From positions 558,001-622,000 of the forward strand of contig JADJTD010000001.1 in the NCBI GenBank assembly GCA_016711345.1: 64,000 bases of DNA, in the 5' to 3' direction. The position numbers and the translations under genes were made by a program. Origin of the DNA: Chloracidobacterium sp. Its GTDB lineage: Bacteria > Acidobacteriota > Blastocatellia > Pyrinomonadales > Pyrinomonadaceae. Shown here piece by piece: positions 1-6,901 of the stretch (position 1 is its first letter; every line of letters begins with the position of its first letter). The notes beneath the pieces are model-generated. The model made no database searches. It worked only from the letters and a program-made list of their open reading frames with translations, and had not been told where the DNA came from.

Positions 1-2
1 CG

Positions 3-323
3 CTCGAGACGACAAAGACTGGTAAGAGTTCTTCTGACAATGCGAAAACTGCGGATGAATCGTTTGACATCATCGGTGACCCAGAAGATCCAGATCAGGT
101 TACGATCAAGACAGTGGACAAAACCGGCAAAGTTACCACGATGACCGTCAGGCCAAAAGAAATACCTGATATGCCGGTACCGCCAGTCGAAGGTTATGAT
201 CCTTTTCCGCCAAAGGTAGATCCAAGCAAACTCACGCCCGCACAGCGACGAAAACTGCAAAGGGTTTGGCGGTTCAATCAGATACGTCCGACACCAAACA
301 CGCAACAGACGCCGACCAATTAG
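3..323 (+). CDS. C-terminal end of an unrecognised protein (5' truncated by window edge)
   Basis: The reading frame is open from the first bases of the window to a TAG stop, so the real start lies outside. The visible ~106 residues are hydrophilic and proline-rich. A Ser/Asp-rich stretch is followed by a segment with many prolines (PVPPVEGYDPFPP), then a basic helix-like patch (PAQRRKLQRVWRF) and a Thr/Pro/Gln tail. There is no membrane segment or catalytic motif. A GTG at 114 could be read as a start, but the frame upstream is equally protein-like. This resembles the disordered end of a secreted or envelope protein; no function can be assigned. Confidence 0.6.
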   Translation, partial: LETTKTGKSSSDNAKTADESFDIIGDPEDPDQVTIKTVDKTGKVTTMTVRPKEIPDMPVPPVEGYDPFPPKVDPSKLTPAQRRKLQRVWRFNQIRPTPNTQQTPTN

Positions 324-332
324 CTATTTGAC

Positions 333-358
333 AAAAAAAGGAGCGGTCGAGCCGCTCC
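333..358 (-). terminator. Rho-independent terminator of the PilZ gene
   Basis: A 7-bp GC-rich stem (GGAGCGG/CCGCTCC, loop TCGAG) is followed, read on the minus strand, by seven T residues. It sits about 25 bp past the stop of the leftward PilZ gene and only 10 bp past the stop of the convergent partial gene. Confidence 0.8.
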
Positions 359-383
359 AAAAAAAGTATAAAGTTCGTCTCGT

Positions 384-1154
384 TTAGACCGCAGCCATTT
401 CTGCGACACGCGTAGCGACTACCGCCTCGACAGGAAATTCACTGTCAACGAGTTCCAAATGAAGAGTCATCATACCGTCCTTTGGAGTCATACGGTTTCG
501 GACAACGGCGATAGAATAAAAATTAAGTTCCTTGCAGGCAATTTTGACCTTTTCGCCGACACTTGTTTCGAGAGAACAAACTGCGGAAATGCCGTTCGAG
601 CTGATATTTTTTGTCGCCGTTTCCTCTTTCGCACCTGGATTGCCGGCTTTTTGCAGCAGCGAAACCGTGACCGGAACCGATATCCAATATCTGGGCTGCC
701 GGCGATTTTTGAATTGATCTTCGGCCTCACTTATGGACCATAGTCCGTCTTGCTTCATGCCGCATATACGGTAGCTCTGCGTCGGATCCAACTTGAAACT
801 GTCAGGTATTTTTTTCCCGACAAAACCTACGCCGATGTGATAACGAGTTTCGCCGTCAATCGTCGTCGCGTTGCAATACTGGACTATCGCCATTACGGGA
901 TAGAGTTCCTTCTTTTTATCGTATGCACGCAGTTCAGTGTCGAGAGGCATAACGAGCGTTATGAGTCGTCCGACAACAACCGGACGATTAAGACTGAATC
1001 CTGCGCCGTTCTTAGAAACGGTCAGAACCTTGGTTACTTCTTTCCAGCCTTCGACATGGCTTTCCTTTACCTGAACTATTGTTTGCAGTTCGGTCGGTGC
1101 CTTGTCGATCTTTCGCTGTTCGGGTTCGGTTTGAATAAAGTTATTAACACTCAT
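384..1154 (-). CDS. PilZ-domain protein, 256 aa
   Basis: Probable cyclic-di-GMP-binding protein. The C-terminal half carries a canonical PilZ signature: RRQPR (RxxxR) near residue 152, followed by NISSNG ([D/N]xSxxG) about 30 residues later. The N-terminal half has a second PilZ-like barrel with TVSKNGAGF, but no clear RxxxR partner, so it may be a degenerate non-binding copy. There is no membrane segment or output domain, so it probably acts as a soluble adaptor. It follows a paralogous tandem-PilZ gene on the same strand with 25 bp between them, and a strong terminator lies downstream. The target process (motility, exopolysaccharide) cannot be read from context. Confidence 0.8.
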   Translation of the reverse strand: MSVNNFIQTEPEQRKIDKAPTELQTIVQVKESHVEGWKEVTKVLTVSKNGAGFSLNRPVVVGRLITLVMPLDTELRAYDKKKELYPVMAIVQYCNATTIDGETRYHIGVGFVGKKIPDSFKLDPTQSYRICGMKQDGLWSISEAEDQFKNRRQPRYWISVPVTVSLLQKAGNPGAKEETATKNISSNGISAVCSLETSVGEKVKIACKELNFYSIAVVRNRMTPKDGMMTLHLELVDSEFPVEAVVATRVAEMAAV

Positions 1155-1179
1155 AGATCTAAGTTATTGGGTGATCGTA

Positions 1180-1995
1180 CTAAAGGGTCGATTCTATGCC
1201 TTCGAGCGGGAAAAAGCGGTCGATAAACTCCACGTGCACACGTGGAATGTTGTCATGGCCGAGGCGAAAACCTCGCACAACCGAAAGAATTGTTACGTTG
1301 AACCGATCGCTCGTGACACGCAGAAAATCTCCCTTTTCAACCTGCAATGTGGTGAAAACAGATGCTCCTCCGAGGCTTACGTTCTCGGTCACAGTTGTCT
1401 CGGTTGCGAGAATATTGCCTGCTTGGTCCACTTTTTCAATTTTTAGCGATTCTGGAATGTGATAGCGCGTCTGCTTACGAAGTTCAGATGGCAGATCGCT
1501 GTCATTTACAGTCAGGTCAGCTCCAACAAGGTGATAAAAGCCTCCGCCTTCTGCTTCTCGATGCGAGACGTCATAGAGCATGGAAGGATGCTCCAGATAG
1601 TCCGGCGGTGGTTTCTTTCCAACGAAAGCCACACCTATTGCATATTCGGGCGTTGATGGGTCTCTTCCAATCGAAAGACATCGACGCACCAATCCCCAAA
1701 TTTTGTATTGCGGCTCGCCATAATCATAGGATCGAAGCTGTCGCGGCATAGGCACTGTCATCAGCACGATGCGTCCGCGTTTGATCGGCCGTTTTAAGCT
1801 AAATCCCGCCCCGAAGGCCGAAACATCGCTCAATCGCGTGATCTCGTTCCACGAAACCGTCTTATCGACCTTGACCTCGACGCGCACCGGAAGCGGCAGC
1901 GAGATACGCTGTATTCGTCGATGTTCTTTATCGACCGCTGGTGGACTCGGTGGTCGTTCGGCAGAACCGATATTTTCAGATCCGGAAGGAAGCAT
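1180..1995 (-). CDS. Tandem PilZ-domain protein, 271 aa
   Basis: A paralogue of the gene just downstream, with both PilZ motifs intact in both halves. The first domain has RRIQR then DVSAFG; the second has RKQTR then NVSLGG. Each pair matches the RxxxR + [D/N]xSxxG cyclic-di-GMP site. The short N-terminal extension is Ser/Pro-rich and there is no signal peptide. The two genes are probably co-transcribed leftward and probably arose by duplication, with the downstream copy losing its first RxxxR. They diverge from gyrA with about 210 bp between starts. The family is certain; the partner protein is unknown. Confidence 0.82.
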   Translation of the reverse strand: MLPSGSENIGSAERPPSPPAVDKEHRRIQRISLPLPVRVEVKVDKTVSWNEITRLSDVSAFGAGFSLKRPIKRGRIVLMTVPMPRQLRSYDYGEPQYKIWGLVRRCLSIGRDPSTPEYAIGVAFVGKKPPPDYLEHPSMLYDVSHREAEGGGFYHLVGADLTVNDSDLPSELRKQTRYHIPESLKIEKVDQAGNILATETTVTENVSLGGASVFTTLQVEKGDFLRVTSDRFNVTILSVVRGFRLGHDNIPRVHVEFIDRFFPLEGIESTL

Positions 1996-2206
1996 TTTGT
2001 TTGATTGATCGCCCGGAAGAGGGCTGAATTGAGAGTAGTGCTTGGGTTGCGAAGCGGACTAAAAGCCTGTAAAATATTAGGTAAGTTAAGGCTTTCAGCT
2101 TTCCAAACTTTCTTGGATTTCACGTCCTTTTATCAAGGACGTAAACCACAATAAGTATTATACCCGTTTTACAGAGTTTTACACAAGGTTTAAATAACCA
2201 CACAAA

Positions 2207-4756
2207 ATGGATTCATTAATAGAACGCAATCAGATCAATATCGAAGACGAAATGCGTCGGTCGTATCTCGACTACGCAATGTCGGTTATCATCGGCCGAG
2301 CCCTTCCCGACGTACGTGACGGCCTCAAACCAGTCCATCGCCGCGTGCTTTGGGCTATGAATGAGCTTGGCAACACATATAACAAGCCGTACAAGAAATC
2401 GGCACGTGTAGTCGGCGACACCATCGGTAAATATCATCCACATGGCGACACGGCGGTTTACGATACGGTCGTTCGAATGGCGCAGGAATTCTCGATGCGT
2501 TATCCGCTGGTTGACGGCCAGGGCAATTTCGGCTCGATCGACGGCGACAATCCGGCGGCGATGCGTTACACCGAAGTCCGCCTCGCAAAGATCACCAACG
2601 AAGTCCTCGATGACATCGAAAAGGAAACAGTTGATTTCCAACCGAACTACGACGAATCGCTGTCCGAGCCAAAAGTTTTGCCGACGCGAATTCCGCTCCT
2701 GCTTGTAAACGGTTCCGAAGGCATTGCTGTCGGTATGGCGACGAAAATTCCGCCGCACAATCTGACGGAGATACTCGAAGCGACTATTGCGTTGATCAAA
2801 AATCCTGCGATCACCATTGACGAACTGATAACGCACGTTCCAGGACCAGATTTCCCGACTTATGGCTTTATCTATGGCCGTGAAGAGATCCATCGAGCAT
2901 ACAAGACCGGCCGCGGCATCATCCAGATGCGTGCCCGTGCAGTTGTCGATGAGGTCGGCCGCGGCGATCGTGTGAAAAACGCCGTCGTCATCACTGAGAT
3001 ACCGTATCAGGTGAATAAAGCGCGTCTGATCGAGAAGATCGCCGAGCTTGTTCACGAAAAACGTCTCGACGGCATCTCGGAGATCCGCGACGAATCGAAC
3101 CGCGAAGGAATGCGCATCGTCATCGAACTAAAACGCGATGCGATCCCGCAAGTCATTCTCAACAAGCTCTACAAGCTGACGCCGATGCAATCGTCGTTCG
3201 GCATTATTAACATCGCGATCGTTGACGGGCAGCCCAAGGTTCTCAACCTTAAGGAGATGCTCGAGGCGTTTGTCGAATTTCGCCGCGAGGTCGTAAGGCG
3301 TCGCACTGAGTTCGATCTCCGCAAAGCACAAGCAAGAGCACATATTTTGGAAGGCTTGAACAAAGCGATCGACGCTCTCGACTACATCATTCCGGCGATC
3401 CGCAATTCGCGTTCGGTGGACGAAGCCAAATTGTGGCTCACGGCAAATCTCTCGACCGCAAGTGAGATCAAAGCTTGGCGTGGCGTTACGGGCGAGAAAT
3501 CGAAAGATCAGTTCCTGAAAGAACTCAACAAGGTGATCTCAGGCCTCGATTTCAGCGACATCCAGGCACAGGCGATACTCGATCTGCAGTTGCGTCGCTT
3601 ATCAGCTCTTGAGCGTCAGAAAATTCTTGACGAATACGCCGAGATCATCAAATACATCGCCGAGCTCGAAAATATTCTCCAAAACGAAAGCGTTCTGCGT
3701 CAGGTCATCACCGAAGAACTCATTGAGGTCAAGCGTCAATTCGGCGACGCTCGGAGAACGATCATCGTCGATGCAGGCGTTGATTTGAGCATCGAAGACC
3801 TAATACCCGACGAGGACGTTGCGATCACCGTGACAAACGCCGGTTACATCAAACGAACGCCCATCGCGGCTTACTCGCGGCAAGGACGCGGCGGCAAAGG
3901 CCGTCTCGGGGCAAAGGCGAAGAACGAAGATTTTGTCGAAAATCTGTTCATCGCCTCGACGCACGCGTTTCTGATGATCTTCACCGACGACGGACAGGTC
4001 TTTAAGATAAAGGTCCACGAAATTCCCGAAGGCGACACCTCGGCTCGCGGCAAAGCGGTCGTCAATCTCGTCCAGCTTTCGCAAGAGCGTAAATTGGTTG
4101 CCGTAATGGCAGTTCGTGATTTTGGCGAAGAGATCTATCTAACAATGGTCACAAAGAACGGCGTTATCAAAAAGACGTCGCTCGGCGATTACCAGAACAT
4201 CCGCGTCACCGGCATCAACGCCATCAACATCGACGAAGGTGACGAGCTGCTCGAAGTCATCCGTACCGACGGCAAACGGCAGATCTTCATCGCGACCCAC
4301 GACGGCATGGCAGTTAAATTTAACGAAAGCGATGTTCGCCCGATGGGCCGTGCGACACGCGGAGTTCGCGGCGTCAATCTTCGCAAGGGCGATTTTGTCG
4401 TATCGGTCTGCTCCGTATCGCAGGAAGGTACTGAAAAGATGTTGTCCGTCTCTGAAAAGGGCTTTGGCAAACAGACGACTGTCGATAGCTACCGCCTGAC
4501 CAAACGCGGCGGCGTCGGCGTTATCAATATGAAAACGACCGAAAAGACCGGCAAGGTCGTCGCCTCGTTCCCCATCGAAGACGACAGCGAGATCATGATC
4601 ATCACCCAACAAGCGAAGCTCATCCGCCTCGGCGTCGACAAGATCCGTGAAACCGGAAGATCCGCCCAGGGCGTCACGCTCATTAAGTGCGGCGAAGACG
4701 ACCTAGTCACCAGCGCCTCACTCCTCCCGCCGGAAGACGAGGAAGGTGACGAATAA
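2207..4756 (+). CDS. gyrA: DNA gyrase subunit A
   Basis: An 849-residue type IIA topoisomerase subunit that breaks and rejoins DNA to introduce negative supercoils, together with GyrB (not in this window). The winged-helix/tower part contains the quinolone-determining stretch with HPHGDTAVYD and the catalytic tyrosine at about residue 121 (MRYTEVRL). The C-terminal beta-pinwheel has a GyrA-box-like QGRGGKG near residue 565, differing from the usual Q[R/K]RGG[K/R]G at its second position; this supports gyrase rather than topoisomerase IV. The tail is acidic (PPEDEEGDE). The position equivalent to E. coli Ser83 is Thr82, and Asp86 matches Asp87. The gene stands alone, with a strong terminator after it. 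Confidence 0.97.
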   Translation: MDSLIERNQINIEDEMRRSYLDYAMSVIIGRALPDVRDGLKPVHRRVLWAMNELGNTYNKPYKKSARVVGDTIGKYHPHGDTAVYDTVVRMAQEFSMRYPLVDGQGNFGSIDGDNPAAMRYTEVRLAKITNEVLDDIEKETVDFQPNYDESLSEPKVLPTRIPLLLVNGSEGIAVGMATKIPPHNLTEILEATIALIKNPAITIDELITHVPGPDFPTYGFIYGREEIHRAYKTGRGIIQMRARAVVDEVGRGDRVKNAVVITEIPYQVNKARLIEKIAELVHEKRLDGISEIRDESNREGMRIVIELKRDAIPQVILNKLYKLTPMQSSFGIINIAIVDGQPKVLNLKEMLEAFVEFRREVVRRRTEFDLRKAQARAHILEGLNKAIDALDYIIPAIRNSRSVDEAKLWLTANLSTASEIKAWRGVTGEKSKDQFLKELNKVISGLDFSDIQAQAILDLQLRRLSALERQKILDEYAEIIKYIAELENILQNESVLRQVITEELIEVKRQFGDARRTIIVDAGVDLSIEDLIPDEDVAITVTNAGYIKRTPIAAYSRQGRGGKGRLGAKAKNEDFVENLFIASTHAFLMIFTDDGQVFKIKVHEIPEGDTSARGKAVVNLVQLSQERKLVAVMAVRDFGEEIYLTMVTKNGVIKKTSLGDYQNIRVTGINAINIDEGDELLEVIRTDGKRQIFIATHDGMAVKFNESDVRPMGRATRGVRGVNLRKGDFVVSVCSVSQEGTEKMLSVSEKGFGKQTTVDSYRLTKRGGVGVINMKTTEKTGKVVASFPIEDDSEIMIITQQAKLIRLGVDKIRETGRSAQGVTLIKCGEDDLVTSASLLPPEDEEGDE

Positions 4757-4770
4757 AGCGGCTGCGTCAG

Positions 4771-4801
4771 GTCAGAACCGGGAGCGATAGCGACTGGGTT
4801 T
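4771..4801 (+). repeat. Dispersed ~30-bp repeat, intergenic copy
   Basis: This stretch, starting GTCAGAACC and containing GGAGCGATAGCGACTGGGT, recurs almost unchanged inside dnaX at 29814-29844. Its ends are partly complementary (AACC near the start, GGTT at the end), so it may fold as a small hairpin. It lies between the gyrA stop and its terminator. Confidence 0.7.
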
Positions 4802-4806
4802 CTAAT

Positions 4807-4840
4807 AAAAAAGGCCTCGTCACGCGACGAGGCCTTTTTT
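4807..4840 (+). terminator. gyrA terminator (probably bidirectional)
   Basis: A 14-bp perfect stem (AAAAAAGGCCTCGT paired with its complement around a CACGCG loop) ends in six T residues. The A-run on the left would also serve as a T-run for leftward transcripts coming from the gene at 4917-6053. Confidence 0.9.
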
Positions 4841-4916
4841 CAATGAAAAAAGTTACGCAGCGAGTATCTCAACAAGTCAATCACCAACCATGGGAAATAT
4901 TCGCCGCATCATCTCA

Positions 4917-6053
4917 TCAATATCTTTTTTTTGTCACTGGTAAAACTCTTATCACCGGTCTGACGGTTTTACCCGGAGTTACACGGATTACTCTTTTGTA
5001 GTTTCGGTGCATATCGGAGGTTTTCAGAACGTATTTGCCAGCTGGCAAGTTACCGAATTGAAAGTACCCTTTCCTATTAACGTATGTCTCGTAACTGTAT
5101 GGCTGTGCCTGACGGGTTCGCAGCGGTTCTAGCTCCACTAGTGCATTAGGAATGTGACCAATCCCAGATGTAAATATTTTCCCCTTGATTGAGCCTGTGG
5201 CTGAGAGGTAAGACCGTTGCAGATTTTGCTCAAAACATAGGGTATCCACCATTGCGCTAAACAAGGCGTCCGCCTCTTTAATTCCCGTGCCGAATTTAAT
5301 AAAGTTTCCTGTAATCGCGTCGCCGACAAACCGATAGCCATCACTCTTTCTGTCGATTCCGATCCCCGATCCGCTTTTCCAGATTCGCTGATCCGGAGCG
5401 CCCTCAAGTAAATACTCGCCCTGTATTTGATCTGCGGGCTTGTTCATCATTTGCAGCCATTCCCAACTACCACCCGGGGGCCCATATCGAACGTGATAGT
5501 AGAGAAGCCCATGATTGAAAGCTGCCCTCAGTTTTGTTTCGGGCGGAACGCGGACTCTAATCGACAGTCCTATTCCGACATAATTTTCCGGATCTTTGAC
5601 TTTTGAACATGCGGGCACATTCCACGTACTGTCCGCAGCCGTTTCGATAGCTATTTCGATCGGTTCACCGGTCAAATTGTGCACTGCTTTTGAAAAAGGT
5701 TTGTAGTCGGGATGCCAGAAGAAAATTGTATCGCCGTATCTCTTTACGGGCAATACAAAAGATCCGTCCGACTTTGTTTTCACTCCATTAGTCATGGAAG
5801 CAGGGGTTGAAACTAAGACACCCTCCACAGGTAGCCCCTTTGATTTTACTGTTCCTCGCCAAACCCATTTTGCTTGTTCATTCGAAGATTCGGGTGTTTG
5901 TGACCGGGCCAGATGAGTAAGAGCGAACATCGCAGCAAACAACATGAATAAACACTCAAGAATTCTCAGTATTCTCGTTAACATAATTTCTATGATGCGA
6001 TAGATTGCCAAAAAGTGGGGCGTTCCAAGCAAGTATATGACAATTTGCCCCAT
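4917..6053 (-). CDS. Secreted protein with carboxypeptidase-regulatory-like (CNA-B-like) domains
   Basis: The protein has a signal peptide (hydrophobic run CLFMLFAAMFALTHLARSQ) and about 330 exported residues. The N-terminal mature part reads as a carboxypeptidase regulatory-like beta-sandwich (GLPVEGVLVST ... TKSDGSFVLPV). The C-terminal part has a second such domain (GHIPNALVELEP ... RKGYFQFGNLPAGKYVLKT). The middle is Trp/Gly-rich with no recognised fold. Two starts are possible. ATG at 6053 has a GAGG seven bases upstream but gives an unusually long pre-signal region. ATG at 5984 gives a standard signal peptide but no clear Shine-Dalgarno. Likely periplasmic or surface; function unknown. 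Confidence 0.65.
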   Translation of the reverse strand: MGQIVIYLLGTPHFLAIYRIIEIMLTRILRILECLFMLFAAMFALTHLARSQTPESSNEQAKWVWRGTVKSKGLPVEGVLVSTPASMTNGVKTKSDGSFVLPVKRYGDTIFFWHPDYKPFSKAVHNLTGEPIEIAIETAADSTWNVPACSKVKDPENYVGIGLSIRVRVPPETKLRAAFNHGLLYYHVRYGPPGGSWEWLQMMNKPADQIQGEYLLEGAPDQRIWKSGSGIGIDRKSDGYRFVGDAITGNFIKFGTGIKEADALFSAMVDTLCFEQNLQRSYLSATGSIKGKIFTSGIGHIPNALVELEPLRTRQAQPYSYETYVNRKGYFQFGNLPAGKYVLKTSDMHRNYKRVIRVTPGKTVRPVIRVLPVTKKRY

Positions 6054-6193
6054 GTTATAGCCTCAGATCGGTCGACATATTTGTGCCCACGTTAAAGGCT
6101 CAGAAAGGCTCGCTTGGCGATTTCTTGCTTAATTCGCCGTTGTGAGGTTCAGGCATATATCTTACACGCAACAAGACACGGGAGGAGAAATAA

Positions 6194-6320
6194 TCAATAG
6201 ATCGAAAAGCCGTATTCAATCATCCTGACCGTAGGAACCGGCTGACCAACCAATGTTGCCGGCGTGAAACGAATACTGCGGGCGGCTCTTACGGCTTCGA
6301 CATCGAGGCTTCTGTCGAGT
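6194..6320 (-). pseudogene. Fragment of a TonB C-terminal domain
   Basis: The last ~40 codons before the stop at 6194 encode a recognisable end of a TonB-type energy-transducer domain (LDVEAVRAARSIRFTPA, a GQPVP turn, and a final VEYGFSIY-like strand). Upstream of about 6320 the frame stops resembling TonB, and an antitoxin reading frame begins on the opposite strand. It is best read as the 3' scar of a lost gene. Confidence 0.6.
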
Positions 6321-6503
6321 GAAGGCCGAAACAAATTCAGCGAGTTGGTTGCCAACGCCGCTAAAGGTGGGCCGCAAGTTATAACTAAACGCGGGAAAGA
6401 AGTCGCGGTTATCTTATCCGTTAAGGAATACCGCCGTTTGAAAGCTAAAGAAAGGCCGTTTACTTCTCTGCTCGATAATCCCTTAAGAAAAATACATCCA
6501 TAA
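6264..6503 (+). CDS. Phd/YefM-type antitoxin, N-terminus replaced
   Basis: From about residue 20 onward this is a Phd/YefM-like antitoxin: NKFSELVANAAKGGPQVITK, then GKEVAVILSVKEYRRL, then a toxin-binding-type tail (PFTSLLDNPL). Normal family members begin only a few residues before NKFSEL. Here the first ~20 residues are encoded by the antisense of the TonB fragment, so the native start has been lost or replaced by the ATG at 6264. No toxin gene follows, so it is an orphan, possibly non-functional, and the junction looks like recombination debris. Confidence 0.6.
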   Translation: MKRILRAALTASTSRLLSSEGRNKFSELVANAAKGGPQVITKRGKEVAVILSVKEYRRLKAKERPFTSLLDNPLRKIHP

Positions 6504-6550
6504 AATTGATTAGACCGTGATTTGTAATAACGATTGTCGGAAAAATCTTC

Positions 6551-6580
6551 TTGACAAAAGACGGTGATTTGTGCTATCCT
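6551..6580 (+). promoter_or_regulatory. Sigma70-like promoter
   Basis: TTGACA is followed after 18 bp by TATCCT. It points right into a region with no clear gene, so the product, if any, is a small RNA or a very short peptide. It may equally be a leftover of the lost toxin-antitoxin locus. Confidence 0.4.
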
Positions 6581-6748
6581 TGCAACATCGCCCGATGGAG
6601 AATTACGTTTTGAACTTATTAGCTTTTCTCCTCTGGATCGCTCTTTGATAATAAAAACTGTGGCGCAATGTGGCGCAAAACTGTTTTTTCTAAATTCCCC
6701 GGACAAAAGCAAAAAACGGTCGTAACTTCAATGAAATAAAGGAGTTGC

Positions 6749-6783
6749 GTTGTCCGGCATGGTTCCGGACACGCCGGACAACG
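6749..6783. repeat. Perfect 11-bp inverted repeat
   Basis: CGTTGTCCGGC at 6749-6759 pairs perfectly with GCCGGACAACG at 6773-6783 around a 13-nt loop that itself contains CCGGACA. There is no T-run on either side, so this is not a canonical terminator. Confidence 0.7.
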
Positions 6784-6901
6784 ATGAAATTTCGAATATA
6801 GTCCTAAGCAGCTTGTTTTCAGTACTTTAAGACCCAAAATTAGCCGTTTTTCTGTGTCACAATGTGACATTTGTCCGGTTGTTCAAGGGCAATTTTTACA
6901 A

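Larger units (their letters stand above)
6504..6901. other. 400-bp gene-poor intergenic region upstream of/around the uvrA 3' end
   Basis: No convincing protein gene. It holds a sigma70-like promoter at 6551-6580, a 17-codon hydrophobic reading frame at 6595-6648 without a clear ribosome-binding site, and a strong inverted repeat at 6749-6783. CCGGACA/TGTCCGG words recur several times between 6695 and 6880, suggesting remnants of a repeat family. Confidence 0.5.

Noticed and set aside
2216..3055. 279-codon leftward frame
   Set aside because: Antisense of gyrA; composition (many His, Arg, Cys) typical of shadow frames.
6194..6712. 172-codon leftward frame as a full gene
   Set aside because: Only the last ~40 codons resemble TonB; the rest is antisense to the antitoxin and unrelated sequence.
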